DNA of 64,000 nt from CAZIGK01 sp964538615 (GCA_964538615.1 CAZIGK010000010.1:1-64000), one strand, 5' to 3'. Shown: positions 8,745-18,416, counted from the stretch's first letter. Numbers and translations are program-made. Notes: a model not told the origin generated them from the sequence alone.

Positions 8745-8856
8745 CCTTCTTACTGCCAAGGGGTAAACAAAATCTTGCCAGCCATCTTTCCCGGTCACAC
8801 CGGGGGTTTTTACCTAACACTTGTGATATTTTTGCAACATGCATGGGGCGATAACC

Positions 8857-10368
8857 ATGAGCACTTCCTACCAAAGCCTTAGGGATTTCATGCAGTTACT
8901 GGAAAGCCGGGAACAACTGGTACGGGTCGCGGCTGCCGTCTCTCCAGTGCTGGAAATGACAGAAATCCACACCCGCCTGTTGGCGGAGCAAGGCCCTGCG
9001 GTACTTTTTGAACACGTGGCTGATAGCCATAGGCGCTACGATATGCCCGTCCTCACCAACCTGTTTGGCACCGTGGAGCGGGTAGCACTGGGCATGGGAC
9101 GCAAACCGGAAGAACTGCGCGAAGTGGGGGAAACTCTTGCCTTCCTCAAACAGCCAGAACCCCCCGGTGGTTTCAAAGAAGCACTGGAGATGATCCCCCT
9201 GCTCAAAACCGTGCTGGCCATGCAACCCAAAACCCTGAAATCCGCCCCCTGTCAGGAGATAGTTCTGGAAGGGGATAAGGTCAATTTAGACCTGCTGCCC
9301 ATTCAAAGTTGCTGGCCAGGAGAACCCGCCCCCCTCATTACCTGGCCGCTGGTCGTGACACAAGGTCCAACCGGCAAGCGCGAAGATGCCTATAACCTCG
9401 GTATCTATCGCATGCAAAAAATTGGCAAAAATGCTACCCTCATGCGCTGGCTGAAACACCGGGGTGGTGCACAGCATTTCCACCGCTGGAAACAACAAAA
9501 ACAAGACCCCCTTCCCGCCGCTGCCGTATTAGGCGCAGACCCCGGTACCATTCTCGCCGCCGTCACCCCCGTGCCGGATACCGTCTCGGAATACCAGTTC
9601 GCTGGCCTGTTGCGCGGCAAGAAAGTGGAATTGGTTCCCTGTAAAACCGTTCCCCTCAAAGTTCCTGCCCATGCGGAAATTGTGCTGGAAGGCTATGTCA
9701 GTCTGGAAGAACAACTGCCGGAAGGCCCTTACGGTGACCATACCGGCTACTACAATTCCGTCGAGCCTTTTCCCGTCTTTCACGTCACCGCCATGACCAT
9801 GCGCAAAGACCCCATCTACCTCTCTACCTTCACGGGTCGCCCGCCGGATGAACCCTCCGTTCTGGGCGAGGCTTTGAATGAAGTTTTCATACCCCTGCTG
9901 CAACAGCAATTCCCGGAAATTGTAGACTTTTGGCTGCCACCAGAAGGCTGCTCCTACCGTATCGCCGTGGTCAGCATCAAAAAAGCCTATGCTGGCCATG
10001 CCCGCCGCGTCATGATGGCTATCTGGTCGTTCCTCCGGCAGTTTATTTACACCAAATTCGTCATAGTGGTGGATGCCGATATCAATTGCCGTGACTGGAA
10101 AGATGTAATGTGGGCAATTTCCACCCGCATGGATCCTGTGCGGGATACCATGCTGGTCGAAAATACACCCATCGATTATCTGGATTTCGCCTCCCCTGAA
10201 TCCGGCCTTGGTGGTAAAATGGGGTTGGACGCCACCCATAAATGGCCGGGGGAAAGCCACCGCGAATGGGGAGAGGTCATGCGCATGGATGCCGAGGTGG
10301 TACAACGCATCACCGACCGCTGGTCAGAACTGGGACTACCTGGCAGCGGCCAACCCATCTGGAAGTAA
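8857..10368 (+). CDS. ubiD: UbiD family decarboxylase (4-hydroxy-3-polyprenylbenzoate decarboxylase)
   Basis: Prenylated-FMN-dependent decarboxylation in ubiquinone synthesis. Visible family motifs are LITWPLVVTQGP, NLGIYRMQ (prFMN/metal site), HRGGAQHF, and EGPYGDHTGYY with the catalytic Glu, plus the C-terminal GLGGKMGLDATHKWPGE. I start at 8857 (MSTSYQSLRDFM) because it fits the family N-terminus; ATG 8839 is the alternative. Length 503 aa matches E. coli UbiD closely. The prFMN-making partner UbiX is not in the window. Confidence 0.93.
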   Translation: MSTSYQSLRDFMQLLESREQLVRVAAAVSPVLEMTEIHTRLLAEQGPAVLFEHVADSHRRYDMPVLTNLFGTVERVALGMGRKPEELREVGETLAFLKQPEPPGGFKEALEMIPLLKTVLAMQPKTLKSAPCQEIVLEGDKVNLDLLPIQSCWPGEPAPLITWPLVVTQGPTGKREDAYNLGIYRMQKIGKNATLMRWLKHRGGAQHFHRWKQQKQDPLPAAAVLGADPGTILAAVTPVPDTVSEYQFAGLLRGKKVELVPCKTVPLKVPAHAEIVLEGYVSLEEQLPEGPYGDHTGYYNSVEPFPVFHVTAMTMRKDPIYLSTFTGRPPDEPSVLGEALNEVFIPLLQQQFPEIVDFWLPPEGCSYRIAVVSIKKAYAGHARRVMMAIWSFLRQFIYTKFVIVVDADINCRDWKDVMWAISTRMDPVRDTMLVENTPIDYLDFASPESGLGGKMGLDATHKWPGESHREWGEVMRMDAEVVQRITDRWSELGLPGSGQPIWK

Positions 10369-10369
10369 T

Positions 10370-10502
10370 TTTTTGCTCCTTAAACGTTCTGTTTACGAAA
10401 TGAACATGATTATGTAATGTTTTTCGTTTATTTTGAATATTACGATTGTTTCGATTGATGTGAAAATGTTTCGCGTTCAGGAGACATGAGAGGAAACAGC
10501 TT
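10370..10502 (+). promoter_or_regulatory. AT-rich promoter/operator region of the HTH-PIN module
   Basis: About 130 bases noticeably richer in A and T than the flanks. An inverted repeat (TAAACG near 10381, CGTTTA near 10425, and inner ACGAAA/TTTCGT) could be the operator bound by the HTH antitoxin. A GGAGACATGAGAGG stretch at about 10480-10494 supplies the ribosome site for the start at 10503. Operator function is inferred. Confidence 0.35.
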
Positions 10503-10991
10503 ATGACAGCCATTCTACAGGATACTCGGCATAGTTCAGGAAAACCGTTCTTACCTTCTGAAAATGAATTGCCAATGATTACTCAGGCGAGTCGCCAGCT
10601 AGGGATTTATTTACAACAGCATGGTGAAGAAAATTTGCTGTTTGTCCCGAAAGATGGGGATGAAAGAGAGCATTTGATCCTGCCCGCAAGCGTTATGCGC
10701 CTATTTCAGGAATTACTGAAACAACTGGCTAGCGGTAATGCCGTCAAAATCACTCCCTATCACGCCATGTTGACCACACAGCAAGCCGCAGATTTTTTGG
10801 GTGTATCGCGTCCTTTTCTTGTGAAATTATTAGACGCAGGGGATCTTTCTCATGAAAAAGTCGGAACACACCGTAGGGTCGCATTTCAGGATATTGTGCA
10901 ATTCAAAGAAAACATGCTGCAAAAAAGAAGAAACACTTTAGACGCCTTGACACAAGCAACCGAAGCACTGGGTCTGGAGGGCGACTATTGA
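10503..10991 (+). CDS. Helix-turn-helix (excisionase-type) antitoxin of a PIN toxin pair
   Basis: The 162-aa product has a MerR/excisionase-like HTH near residues 90-135 (LTTQQAADFLGVSRPFLVKLLDAGDLSHEKVGTHRRV, with HRRV the usual wing), which would bind the promoter. The N-terminal half is unrecognised. The TGA is followed one base later by the ATG of the PIN gene, a spacing typical of toxin-antitoxin pairs in which the antitoxin comes first. The region is AT-richer than its neighbours and sits between housekeeping genes, suggesting acquisition by transfer. Confidence 0.8.
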   Translation: MTAILQDTRHSSGKPFLPSENELPMITQASRQLGIYLQQHGEENLLFVPKDGDEREHLILPASVMRLFQELLKQLASGNAVKITPYHAMLTTQQAADFLGVSRPFLVKLLDAGDLSHEKVGTHRRVAFQDIVQFKENMLQKRRNTLDALTQATEALGLEGDY

Positions 10992-10992
10992 T

Positions 10993-11574
10993 ATGCCCGG
11001 TTTTACCGTAGTCTACGATGCCTGTGTACTTTATCCCTTTATTCTAAGAGACCTACTGGTTGAGCTGGCATTGACGGACCTGTTCAATGCTCGCTGGTCG
11101 CAGCGTATCCATGATGAATGGATGCGCAATGTACAAAAAGACTATCCGGATATATCCCTGACTAAACTGCGAGACATTGCCGATTTAATGGATCGGCATG
11201 CCTTAGATGCTGTGGTTGAGGACTGGCAAGCCTATGAAAAAATGGTTGATGAAGCCATAAACCCCCAAGACCGCCATGTCGTGGCAACGGCATTGGCTTG
11301 TAAAGCGGATGTCATCGTGACGTATAACCTAAAAGACTTTCCGGATGCAATCTTACGACCCTATGGCCTGCAGGCAGAACACCCGGATGAATTTCTTTGT
11401 AACCAGATGGGGGTGTGCGGCGATAAGAGTCTGATACGTGTTCTGGATGCAGTAAAAACATGTATTAAACGTAGACGCAATCCAACCATCACAACCGAAA
11501 AATATTTGCAACGTCTGGTAAACATCCAGTTAGAACTAACAGCAGACCGATTATACCCTTTCTTATGTCCATAA
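10993..11574 (+). CDS. PIN domain ribonuclease toxin
   Basis: The N-terminus VVYDACVLYPFILRDLL carries the first PIN acidic residue in the VxDAxVL signature; further candidate acidic ligands occur at VDEAINPQDRHVVATALAC, and the C-terminal VIVTYNLKDFPD is the usual last acidic motif. Such domains are Mg2+-dependent RNases that cut tRNA, rRNA or mRNA. At 193 aa it is longer than VapC and fits the larger PIN proteins that pair with HTH-17 antitoxins. The RNA target is unknown. Confidence 0.82.
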   Translation: MPGFTVVYDACVLYPFILRDLLVELALTDLFNARWSQRIHDEWMRNVQKDYPDISLTKLRDIADLMDRHALDAVVEDWQAYEKMVDEAINPQDRHVVATALACKADVIVTYNLKDFPDAILRPYGLQAEHPDEFLCNQMGVCGDKSLIRVLDAVKTCIKRRRNPTITTEKYLQRLVNIQLELTADRLYPFLCP

Positions 11575-11653
11575 TTCTGTTTTTACTGGACGGATGAAGC
11601 ATGTCATCTATGACAATAGTTATGACGTTGCTACGAGTATAAAAGGTCACAGC

Positions 11654-13000
11654 ATGCAATCCATCCCCCCGGAGCACCAACAGATTCTGGAACACACGCT
11701 ACGGGTAGCACAACAAGCGGGTGCTACTTCAGCGGAAGCCATGCTTGGTTCCAGCACCGAGCTGGGGGTACAGGTGCGGCTGGGCAAAACCGAAGAACTG
11801 GAACGCTCAGCCACCGAAAGACTGGGCGTGCGCATTTTCATCGGTCAGCGTCAGGCCATTGCTTCTGGCAACGACACTTCCGCAGATGCTATAGACCGCA
11901 TGGTACAGGAAGCGTTCGCTATGGCCAAAGCCTCACCGGAAAATCCCTACGCACGGCTGGCAGAAGAGAAAGAGTACGCCACCCAGTTTCGCAACCTGCA
12001 TCTGGAAGATGCAGACAGCCTGCCAGCGGAACAATTGCTGGAACGCGCCCGCCAAACGGAAGAAGCAGGCCGCAGTCAGTCCGGTATCACCAATTCGGAA
12101 GGGGCATCCGCCAGTTTCACCCGTCGTCAGGTTGCGCTGGCTACCAGCAAAGGGTTTTTCGGCGGCTATGCCAGCACCACCCACCAGCTCAGTCTCAGCC
12201 TGATTGCGGGGGAAAAAGACGCCATGCAGCGGGACTATGCCTACAGTATGGCGCGGCATCTGGAAGCCATCAAAACCCCGCAAGAGATCGGACTGGAAGC
12301 GGCAGAACGCACCCTGCGCCGTCTGGGTGCACGCAAAATGCAAACGGCTCGCCTGCCCGTCATGTTCGATCCACGGGTCGGACGGCAATTGCTTGGCTAT
12401 TTTCTCTCTTCCATTAATGGGTCTGCCATAGCGCGTGGCACCAGTTTTCTGAAAGATTGCATGCAGCAACAGGTCTTCGCCCGCAATATTCAAATTGTGG
12501 ATGATCCCCACCGGGAAGCAGGGCTGGCCTCCCGCCCGTTCGATGGCGAAGGCATTGCCGGAGCAGAACGCGCTTTGATTACTGACGGCGTGTTACAAAG
12601 CTGGCTTCTGGATATCGCAACCGGGGCACAGCTTGGCCTGCCATCTACCGGCCATGCCAGCCGGGGTATCGGTGGCCTGCCCAGCCCATCGGCCAGCAAT
12701 GCCTGCATCCTACCCGGTGATAACAGTCCTGAAAGCCTGATGGCCGATATGCGAGATGGTCTCTATGTCACGGAAACCTTTGGCATGGGTGTCAATCTGG
12801 TCACGGGCGACTATAGTCAGGGTGCAACAGGTTTCTGGGTAGAAGGCGGCCAAAAGGCCTATCCGGTACAGGAAATCACCATTGCCGGTAATCTGCGGGA
12901 TATATTCCATACGCTGGAAGCCGCCAATGACCTCCGTGTAGAAAGTAGCATCAATACCCCCACCTTACGGGTGGAAAGCCTGATGGTGGCGGGCAACTAA
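11654..13000 (+). CDS. pmbA: TldE/PmbA family metalloprotease subunit
   Basis: TldE partners TldD to form a Zn protease that degrades unstructured peptides such as microcin precursors and CcdA. Family features include the N-terminal SAEAMLGSSTELGVQVRLGKTEELE, ERLGVRIFIGQRQAIASG and the C-terminal MGVNLVTGDYSQGATGFWVEGG, MVAGN. I start at 11654 (MQSIPPEH) with AAAGG about ten bases upstream; that gives 448 aa, equal to the E. coli protein. TldE itself carries no Zn-site HExxxH. No tldD is present here. Confidence 0.92.
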   Translation: MQSIPPEHQQILEHTLRVAQQAGATSAEAMLGSSTELGVQVRLGKTEELERSATERLGVRIFIGQRQAIASGNDTSADAIDRMVQEAFAMAKASPENPYARLAEEKEYATQFRNLHLEDADSLPAEQLLERARQTEEAGRSQSGITNSEGASASFTRRQVALATSKGFFGGYASTTHQLSLSLIAGEKDAMQRDYAYSMARHLEAIKTPQEIGLEAAERTLRRLGARKMQTARLPVMFDPRVGRQLLGYFLSSINGSAIARGTSFLKDCMQQQVFARNIQIVDDPHREAGLASRPFDGEGIAGAERALITDGVLQSWLLDIATGAQLGLPSTGHASRGIGGLPSPSASNACILPGDNSPESLMADMRDGLYVTETFGMGVNLVTGDYSQGATGFWVEGGQKAYPVQEITIAGNLRDIFHTLEAANDLRVESSINTPTLRVESLMVAGN

Positions 13001-13716
13001 TGGCCAGAGCCGTCCGCCTGAAAGACCGCATCAAACGCGGCCTAACCTCCGAAACCGTACAGCAGATGGCAGCGGCAGCGGCAGCGGCTTACCTATGGTT
13101 TGTCTTTCGTACCACCCGCTGGCAGGTGAATGAGGTGGCAAAGGTCAACCAGATGGTGACGGAACACCAAACCGTCATCATCACCTTCTGGCATAGCCGA
13201 CTGATGATGATGGTACATTTCTGGCCTCATCATCTGGGCAAAAATATCCATGTCCTCATTTCCCACCACCGCGATGGCGCCTTCATTACCGCCGTTTGCC
13301 GCTGGTTCCGTCTGGGGTCGGTGCGTGGTTCCTCCCGTCGGGGCGGGGCAGCAGCAGCGGTGGCGGGACTGCGTAAATTACAAGCGGGGGAAAGCCTCTG
13401 CATCACGCCGGATGGTCCCAAAGGTCCGGCGGAACGCGCCAAGGAAGGTGCCGCAATGCTTGCCGCAAAAAGCGGTTGTCCACTGGTACCCACCGCCTAT
13501 GCCCTCACCCACCGCCGTATAGCACGCAGTTGGGATCGTATGCTCATCCCCCTTCCCTTCGGCCGGGGTAGTTTTTGCGTTGGTGAACCCCTGTTCATCC
13601 CACCGGAAATGGACGAACAAACCGCCAGTCACACATTGACGGAAGCCCTGCGCCATGTCACCCTGCGGGCAGATGCTGCACTGCACCTGCGTCAGGATAA
13701 AGAGACCACGGCCTGA
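13000..13716 (+). CDS. DUF374 lysophospholipid-type acyltransferase
   Basis: Membrane-associated acyltransferase-like family found next to waaA in alphaproteobacteria. The HxxxxD-like motif is ITFWHSRLMMM (WHSR), and later motifs are SHHRDGAFI, GSVRGSSRRGGAAA and ITPDGPKGPAE. A hydrophobic stretch lies near residues 24-38. Its ATG overlaps the pmbA stop by one base, so it belongs to the same operon. A role in lipid A or phospholipid acylation is likely, but the substrate is unproven. Confidence 0.85.
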   Translation: MARAVRLKDRIKRGLTSETVQQMAAAAAAAYLWFVFRTTRWQVNEVAKVNQMVTEHQTVIITFWHSRLMMMVHFWPHHLGKNIHVLISHHRDGAFITAVCRWFRLGSVRGSSRRGGAAAAVAGLRKLQAGESLCITPDGPKGPAERAKEGAAMLAAKSGCPLVPTAYALTHRRIARSWDRMLIPLPFGRGSFCVGEPLFIPPEMDEQTASHTLTEALRHVTLRADAALHLRQDKETTA

Positions 13717-13729
13717 GGGATTTTCCGGC

Positions 13730-15073
13730 ATGAAACTGCAAACCTATCGCTTGCTCAGTACTGCTGCCATTGCTCCTCTGGTGCCGTGGATGGGCTGGCG
13801 CATGTGGAAAGGCAAAGAATGCCGCACCCGCTGGCGGGAACGCTGGGGCATTGCCTCGCACCTGCGTCCGCCCGGTCGTCTGTACTGGGTTCATGGCGCC
13901 AGTGTGGGAGAATCCATCGCCGCCCTGCCCCTCATCCGCTTGTTACTGGAGAGAGACACCACCGCCCATGTGCTGCCCACCACCGGCACCACCACCTCGG
14001 CAGATGTGCTGTCCAGCCGCCTGCCAGAGCGTACCCTGCACCAATATATTCCCATGGATAGCCTGCCGCTGGTGCAGCGTTTCCTGAAATACTGGCAGCC
14101 GGATTTCGGTATTTTTATGGAATCAGAACTCTGGCCCAGCCTGCTGGCAGAAGCACAGGCACACCGTATACCCATGGTACTGGTCAATGGCCGCATGTCA
14201 GAATCCTCGTTTCAATTCTGGCAAAAGCGTGCGCCATCACTGGCGCGGCATATGGTGCAAAGCTTTCGGGTCGTGCTGGCGCAAGGCAGGGCAGATGCCG
14301 AACGCTTTGCCGCACTGGGCGCCAGCGAATCCCTCTATGTCGGTAACCTGAAATACGATGCTCCGGCACTTCCAAGCGATGCGAAAGCCATGGGTCAGCT
14401 TATCCAGATGATAGGGGATCGCCATGTCTGGGTGGCAGCCAGCACCCATCCGGGGGAAGAAAAACGCATTGCCAAAGCACATCAGCAACTCACCAAACTC
14501 TTTGCAGATACCCTGACCATCATCATTCCCCGCCATGCCTCACGGGGGGATGCCATCGCCAGCGAACTGCGCGGCATGGGGTTGAAACTGGCGCAACGCT
14601 CCCGTAAGGAGGAAATTCAACCACACCACGGCATCTATCTGGCGGATACGATGGGTGAACTCGGTCTGTTCTATCGGCTGTGCGCCATTGTCTTCATGGG
14701 TGGATCGCTGGTGCCGCATGGGGGGCAAAACCCGCTGGAAGCCGCCCGTCTGGAATGTGCCGTCCTCTGTGGCAAACATATGCACAATTTTGCGGATATT
14801 GTACAGGAACTCCAGCAGGATAATGTATTGCTAATGATCGAAAATGAAGCAGAACTGGCGCACAAAGTGGGGGAGCTACTCAGTAACCACAGCCTGCGGG
14901 AACAACAGGTCGCCCGTACCATGGCTTCGCTGAAAAACCGTGGCGGGGTGCTACAACGTATCTTCGAGCAACTGCAACCCATGCTCCCCCCCCTTGAATC
15001 CACCCAAACCATCATGCCCACCCCCAAAGCCGCCGCGTCTTCTCCATCTTCTCAGGTAGCGGAGTCTTCCTGA
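13730..15073 (+). CDS. waaA: 3-deoxy-D-manno-octulosonic acid (Kdo) transferase
   Basis: GT30 glycosyltransferase that adds Kdo to lipid IVA at the inner membrane. The N-terminus has a membrane anchor (YRLLSTAAIAPLVPWMGWRMW). Family landmarks are VHGASVGESIAALPLI (catalytic Glu), FMESELWPSLLAEA, VAASTHPGEE, and FMGGSLVPHGGQNPLEAA in the C-terminal CMP-Kdo domain. The start at 13730 has GAGGGA upstream and gives 447 aa; the longer frame from 13655 overlaps the preceding gene. Its stop overlaps the lpxK start. Confidence 0.95.
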   Translation: MKLQTYRLLSTAAIAPLVPWMGWRMWKGKECRTRWRERWGIASHLRPPGRLYWVHGASVGESIAALPLIRLLLERDTTAHVLPTTGTTTSADVLSSRLPERTLHQYIPMDSLPLVQRFLKYWQPDFGIFMESELWPSLLAEAQAHRIPMVLVNGRMSESSFQFWQKRAPSLARHMVQSFRVVLAQGRADAERFAALGASESLYVGNLKYDAPALPSDAKAMGQLIQMIGDRHVWVAASTHPGEEKRIAKAHQQLTKLFADTLTIIIPRHASRGDAIASELRGMGLKLAQRSRKEEIQPHHGIYLADTMGELGLFYRLCAIVFMGGSLVPHGGQNPLEAARLECAVLCGKHMHNFADIVQELQQDNVLLMIENEAELAHKVGELLSNHSLREQQVARTMASLKNRGGVLQRIFEQLQPMLPPLESTQTIMPTPKAAASSPSSQVAESS

Positions 15074-16089
15074 TGCAGGCACCGGATTTTTGGCATAACA
15101 CTTCCAGGCAGGCACCGGACTGGCGTATCCGCCTCCTGTCTCCCCTGTCGCAGGGGTTACGGCTGTGGCAACGCCTTCGTATCTGGCGTGCGCGCCGCAC
15201 CCACCCGCTACCCAAGCCCGTGTGGGTGGTCGGCAATCTGGTGGCGGGTGGAGCCGGCAAAACCCCAACCGTTCAGGCGCTACAATCTCTCTTCGCTGAT
15301 CAGGCCGTGCGTCCACAGGTTATCACCCGTGGGTATGGTGGCCGCATGCGTGGCCCTGGCCGCATCACCCCGCAGGATGACTGGCAACAAACGGGGGATG
15401 AACCCTTGCTGCTGGCACAAGGCGGAACCGTCTGGGTCGCTAAAGATCGTAAACAGGGGTGTCTGGCTGCGATAGAAGCGGGTGCCCGTCTGCTTCTGTG
15501 CGATGATGGCCTGCAAGACCCCCGCATCCCCTACCATACCCGCCTTCTGGTGCTGGATGGCCACTATGGTTTGGGCAATGGCCGGTTAATGCCCGCAGGC
15601 CCTTTAAGGGAACCCTGGGCAGATGCCCTCAGCCGGACAGATGCTCTGTTGGTCATTGGGGAAGATCGCCACCAATACGGACGGCAGGCCGCCCGTGCCG
15701 GGGTTCCCGTGTTTCATGCCACCCTGCAACCGGATCTCGCCATCGCTAATTGGCTGCGTGAACGCCCCGTGGTGGCTTTTGCCGGTCTGGGACGACCCGA
15801 TAAGTTTCGTGAGACTCTAATTGACATAGGGTGCCATATCCGGGCATGGCACCCCTTTCCGGATCATCACCCCTACCAGCTTCAGCAACTGGAAGCCCTG
15901 ATACAGGAAGCGGAGGCCTCCGGTAGCACTCTGGTCACCACCACGAAAGATGCGGTCAAGCTCCCTCCTGCTATTCGCTCCCGCATTACGGTTGTGCCCG
16001 TGACCTTACAACTGCAGGAACCCGCACTCTGGCAATCCTGGTGGCGACAACGCTACGCTATGGCCCTGCAGGAGGCGCGGCACCCATGA
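15073..16089 (+). CDS. lpxK: Tetraacyldisaccharide 4'-kinase
   Basis: Phosphorylates the lipid A disaccharide at the 4' position. The Walker A loop is NLVAGGAGKTPTVQAL at about residues 54-69, and other motifs are TRGYGG, DEPLLLA and LLCDDGLQ. The length of 338 aa is normal. It overlaps waaA by one base and the next acyltransferase by four, so the two lipid A steps are coupled. Confidence 0.95.
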   Translation: MQAPDFWHNTSRQAPDWRIRLLSPLSQGLRLWQRLRIWRARRTHPLPKPVWVVGNLVAGGAGKTPTVQALQSLFADQAVRPQVITRGYGGRMRGPGRITPQDDWQQTGDEPLLLAQGGTVWVAKDRKQGCLAAIEAGARLLLCDDGLQDPRIPYHTRLLVLDGHYGLGNGRLMPAGPLREPWADALSRTDALLVIGEDRHQYGRQAARAGVPVFHATLQPDLAIANWLRERPVVAFAGLGRPDKFRETLIDIGCHIRAWHPFPDHHPYQLQQLEALIQEAEASGSTLVTTTKDAVKLPPAIRSRITVVPVTLQLQEPALWQSWWRQRYAMALQEARHP

Positions 16090-17057
16090 CCCCCGCTTTG
16101 GACAAACGTGAAGCTACCCGCCGGAAACGGCATAAAAAATTGAAAAAACAATGGCACGTTATGCGCCTGCATCTGCGCAGGTATCTACGCTATCCGCTGG
16201 AAGCTCTACTGGTGTTCAGCCTGCTGGCACTCTGTCGCCTTCTGCCGCTGGATGTCGCCTCCGCCTTCGGGGGCTTTCTCGCACGCTGCGTTGGTCCTTA
16301 TACGTCGGCTCACCGTACCGCCGTGCGCAACATGCAGCGTTTTTTGCCGGAGGCATCCCCCCAGCAACGCCAAACATATCTACGCGAAATGTGGGATAAT
16401 CTGGGACGCACCGCCGCCGAACTTCCGCACATCAACCGCCCGCTGATGCGGCAACGCATGCAGGTAGAACAGGCGGAATGGATGGAGACAATCCGCAACC
16501 ATCCAGAACAGCCGGTGCTTTTCTTCTCAGGACATCTTGGCAATTGGGAACTGGCTCCCAAAACCGCCTATATGTATGGCGTTCCCATTGAGCTGGTCTA
16601 TCGTCCGGCCAACAACCCTTACGTGGAATGGCTCATTCAAACCATTCGGAAAGGTTCCTACCGCCAGCTTTATACCAAAGGTGCGCAAAGCGCGGTCAAG
16701 CTCACCCGTGCCCTGAAACAAGGCGGTAAAGTCGGCCTGCTGATAGACCAGAAGATGAATGATGGAATTGCGATACCGTTTCTCGGCACCCCGGCCATGA
16801 CCTCTACCGCCGCCGCAGAACTGGCTCTGCGCTACGGCGCATGGCTGGTTCCGGCACAGGTGATTCGTACCGGCGGCGCGCATTTCCGCATCATTGTTCA
16901 TCCCCCCTTCACACCGCAAGCCTGCAAGCCAACCGACCAACAGAAATACGACCTTACTCTGCAAATGAATCAGCAACTGGAAAACTGGATCCAGCAACGC
17001 CCCGGCCAATGGTTCTGGGTGCATAACCGCTGGCCAAAGGAGAACCAAACCCCATGA
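16086..17057 (+). CDS. LpxL/HtrB-type lipid A biosynthesis acyltransferase
   Basis: Transfers a secondary acyl chain to lipid A. After a basic N-terminus (ATRRKRHKKLKKQ) and one membrane helix (PLEALLVFSLLALCRLLPL), the catalytic H-x4-E motif is seen in FFSGHLGNWELAP. The substrate loop region ALKQGGKVGLLIDQKMNDGIAIPFLG and the terminal PGQWFWVHNRWP are typical. The start at 16086 overlaps the lpxK stop by 4 bp (ATGA); the longer frame from 16041 lies inside lpxK. I cannot tell LpxL, LpxM or LpxXL from sequence alone. Confidence 0.9.
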   Translation: MTPALDKREATRRKRHKKLKKQWHVMRLHLRRYLRYPLEALLVFSLLALCRLLPLDVASAFGGFLARCVGPYTSAHRTAVRNMQRFLPEASPQQRQTYLREMWDNLGRTAAELPHINRPLMRQRMQVEQAEWMETIRNHPEQPVLFFSGHLGNWELAPKTAYMYGVPIELVYRPANNPYVEWLIQTIRKGSYRQLYTKGAQSAVKLTRALKQGGKVGLLIDQKMNDGIAIPFLGTPAMTSTAAAELALRYGAWLVPAQVIRTGGAHFRIIVHPPFTPQACKPTDQQKYDLTLQMNQQLENWIQQRPGQWFWVHNRWPKENQTP

Positions 17058-17851
17058 GCGCGCAACCCCTTTGGCAGGTTATTCTTCTGGGCATTCTGGA
17101 AGGCCTGACCGAATTTCTACCCGTCTCCTCAACAGGTCACCTGATTCTCGCTGGCCACTGGCTGGAATTCGCCAGCACACCCGGACGGGTCTTTGAGGTC
17201 TTTATCCAGCTCGGCGCCATTATGGCCATCTGCGTCCTCTATGTTCATAAACTATGGCAGACGCTTATCGCACTTCCCAAAGAACGCCGCGCCCAGCAAT
17301 TTGCGCTGTCCGTTCTGGTCGCGTTCCTTCCCGCCGCCCTGCTGGGTGTTCTGGCGCATGATACCATCAAGACCATCCTCTTCCATCCGGTTCCGGTTGC
17401 CTGTGCCCTTATTCTGGGCGGCGTGGTGATGATTCTGGTAGAACGCTTCCACCTGCCCACCCGTTTTGAACAGGCGGATACCCTGCCGCTTAAAACCGCT
17501 TTCCTCATCGGCTGTTTCCAAACTCTGGCTCTTGTTCCCGGTGTGTCCCGCTCCGGTGCCACCATCATCGGGGCGCGTTATCTGGGGCTGGATCGCAAGG
17601 CCGCAGCGGAGTTTTCATTCTTCCTCGCCATTCCCACCATGGTTGGCGCGGTGGTGTATGATATCAGCAAAAATGCGGATGCCCTGAATGCCGCAGCGTG
17701 GGATGGTATGCTGGCAGGTTTTATCAGCGCGTTTTTAACGGCTCTGCTCGTGGTGCGCTGGCTCATTGCCTTTGTCAGCCGCCATTCTTTTGCACCCTTT
17801 GGTTATTACCGTATTGCACTGGGATTGCTGGTGCTTTTTCTCATGGCATAG
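17054..17851 (+). CDS. uppP: Undecaprenyl-diphosphatase UppP (BacA)
   Basis: Membrane phosphatase that recycles undecaprenyl diphosphate to the carrier used for peptidoglycan and O-antigen. The first motif is LEGLTEFLPVSSTGHLILAGH with the acidic residues of the active site, the second PGVSRSGATIIGARYLGL. Seven to eight hydrophobic segments are seen in 265 aa. The ATGA overlap with the preceding gene places it last in the operon of envelope genes. Confidence 0.95.
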   Translation: MSAQPLWQVILLGILEGLTEFLPVSSTGHLILAGHWLEFASTPGRVFEVFIQLGAIMAICVLYVHKLWQTLIALPKERRAQQFALSVLVAFLPAALLGVLAHDTIKTILFHPVPVACALILGGVVMILVERFHLPTRFEQADTLPLKTAFLIGCFQTLALVPGVSRSGATIIGARYLGLDRKAAAEFSFFLAIPTMVGAVVYDISKNADALNAAAWDGMLAGFISAFLTALLVVRWLIAFVSRHSFAPFGYYRIALGLLVLFLMA

Positions 17852-18026
17852 CGAGAGAGCCATGATTCAAAATAAAATGACGCCAGATCGTGTCGCCACA
17901 GGATGGAGAATGAGGCGAAAAGAGTATGTGGCGATCAGAAGAGCGAGCCTACACAGAGGCTCATGGTATGAGCCGCACAGCCAAACAGCCCTTTGCGAGC
18001 CATTAAACATCGCGTGACGCTATTAT
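17852..18026. other. Intergenic region between converging uppP and atpC
   Basis: No ORF of note. It holds a perfect 7-bp hairpin GGCTCAT/ATGAGCC at 17958-17974 without a following T run, possibly a weak or Rho-assisted transcription end. Confidence 0.4.
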
Positions 18027-18416
18027 CTAGCGCTTGCCAGTCAAGATTTCGTTCAGAATATTCATCTGGTGATCCAACATCAGGTCAGATCCCATATCTT
18101 CCGCAGCACGAGCCGCCAGCTCGGCAATACGGGTCTCCAGTGCGGCAGGTTCGCTGGCATCGACATCCAACGCATCTTCGGCCAACACCACACAACGGTC
18201 AGGCATTATTTCTGCCACGCCACCACTGACATAAAACCGCTTTTCCCCGCGAGCCGTCTCCACATACACTACACCAGGGCGTAACGTCGTAATCATGGGG
18301 GAGTGTCCGGGCAGAATACCCATATAGCCTTCCAATGCCGGAATCTGCACCAATTCACTCTCGGTTTCATGCAGCAGCTTTTCCGGGGTCACCAGCTCAA
18401 AGCGTACAGGGTTCAT
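18027..18416 (-). CDS. atpC: ATP synthase F1 subunit epsilon
   Basis: Rotor subunit of F1 that couples gamma to the c ring and can inhibit ATP hydrolysis. The N-terminal beta domain is recognisable by FELVTPEKLLHETE, ALEGYMGILPGHSPMITTLRPGVV and FYVSGGVAEIMPD; the C-terminal helical hairpin is shorter than in E. coli, which is normal in alphaproteobacteria. Last gene of the minus-strand atpHAGDC operon. Confidence 0.94.
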   Translation of the reverse strand: MNPVRFELVTPEKLLHETESELVQIPALEGYMGILPGHSPMITTLRPGVVYVETARGEKRFYVSGGVAEIMPDRCVVLAEDALDVDASEPAALETRIAELAARAAEDMGSDLMLDHQMNILNEILTGKR

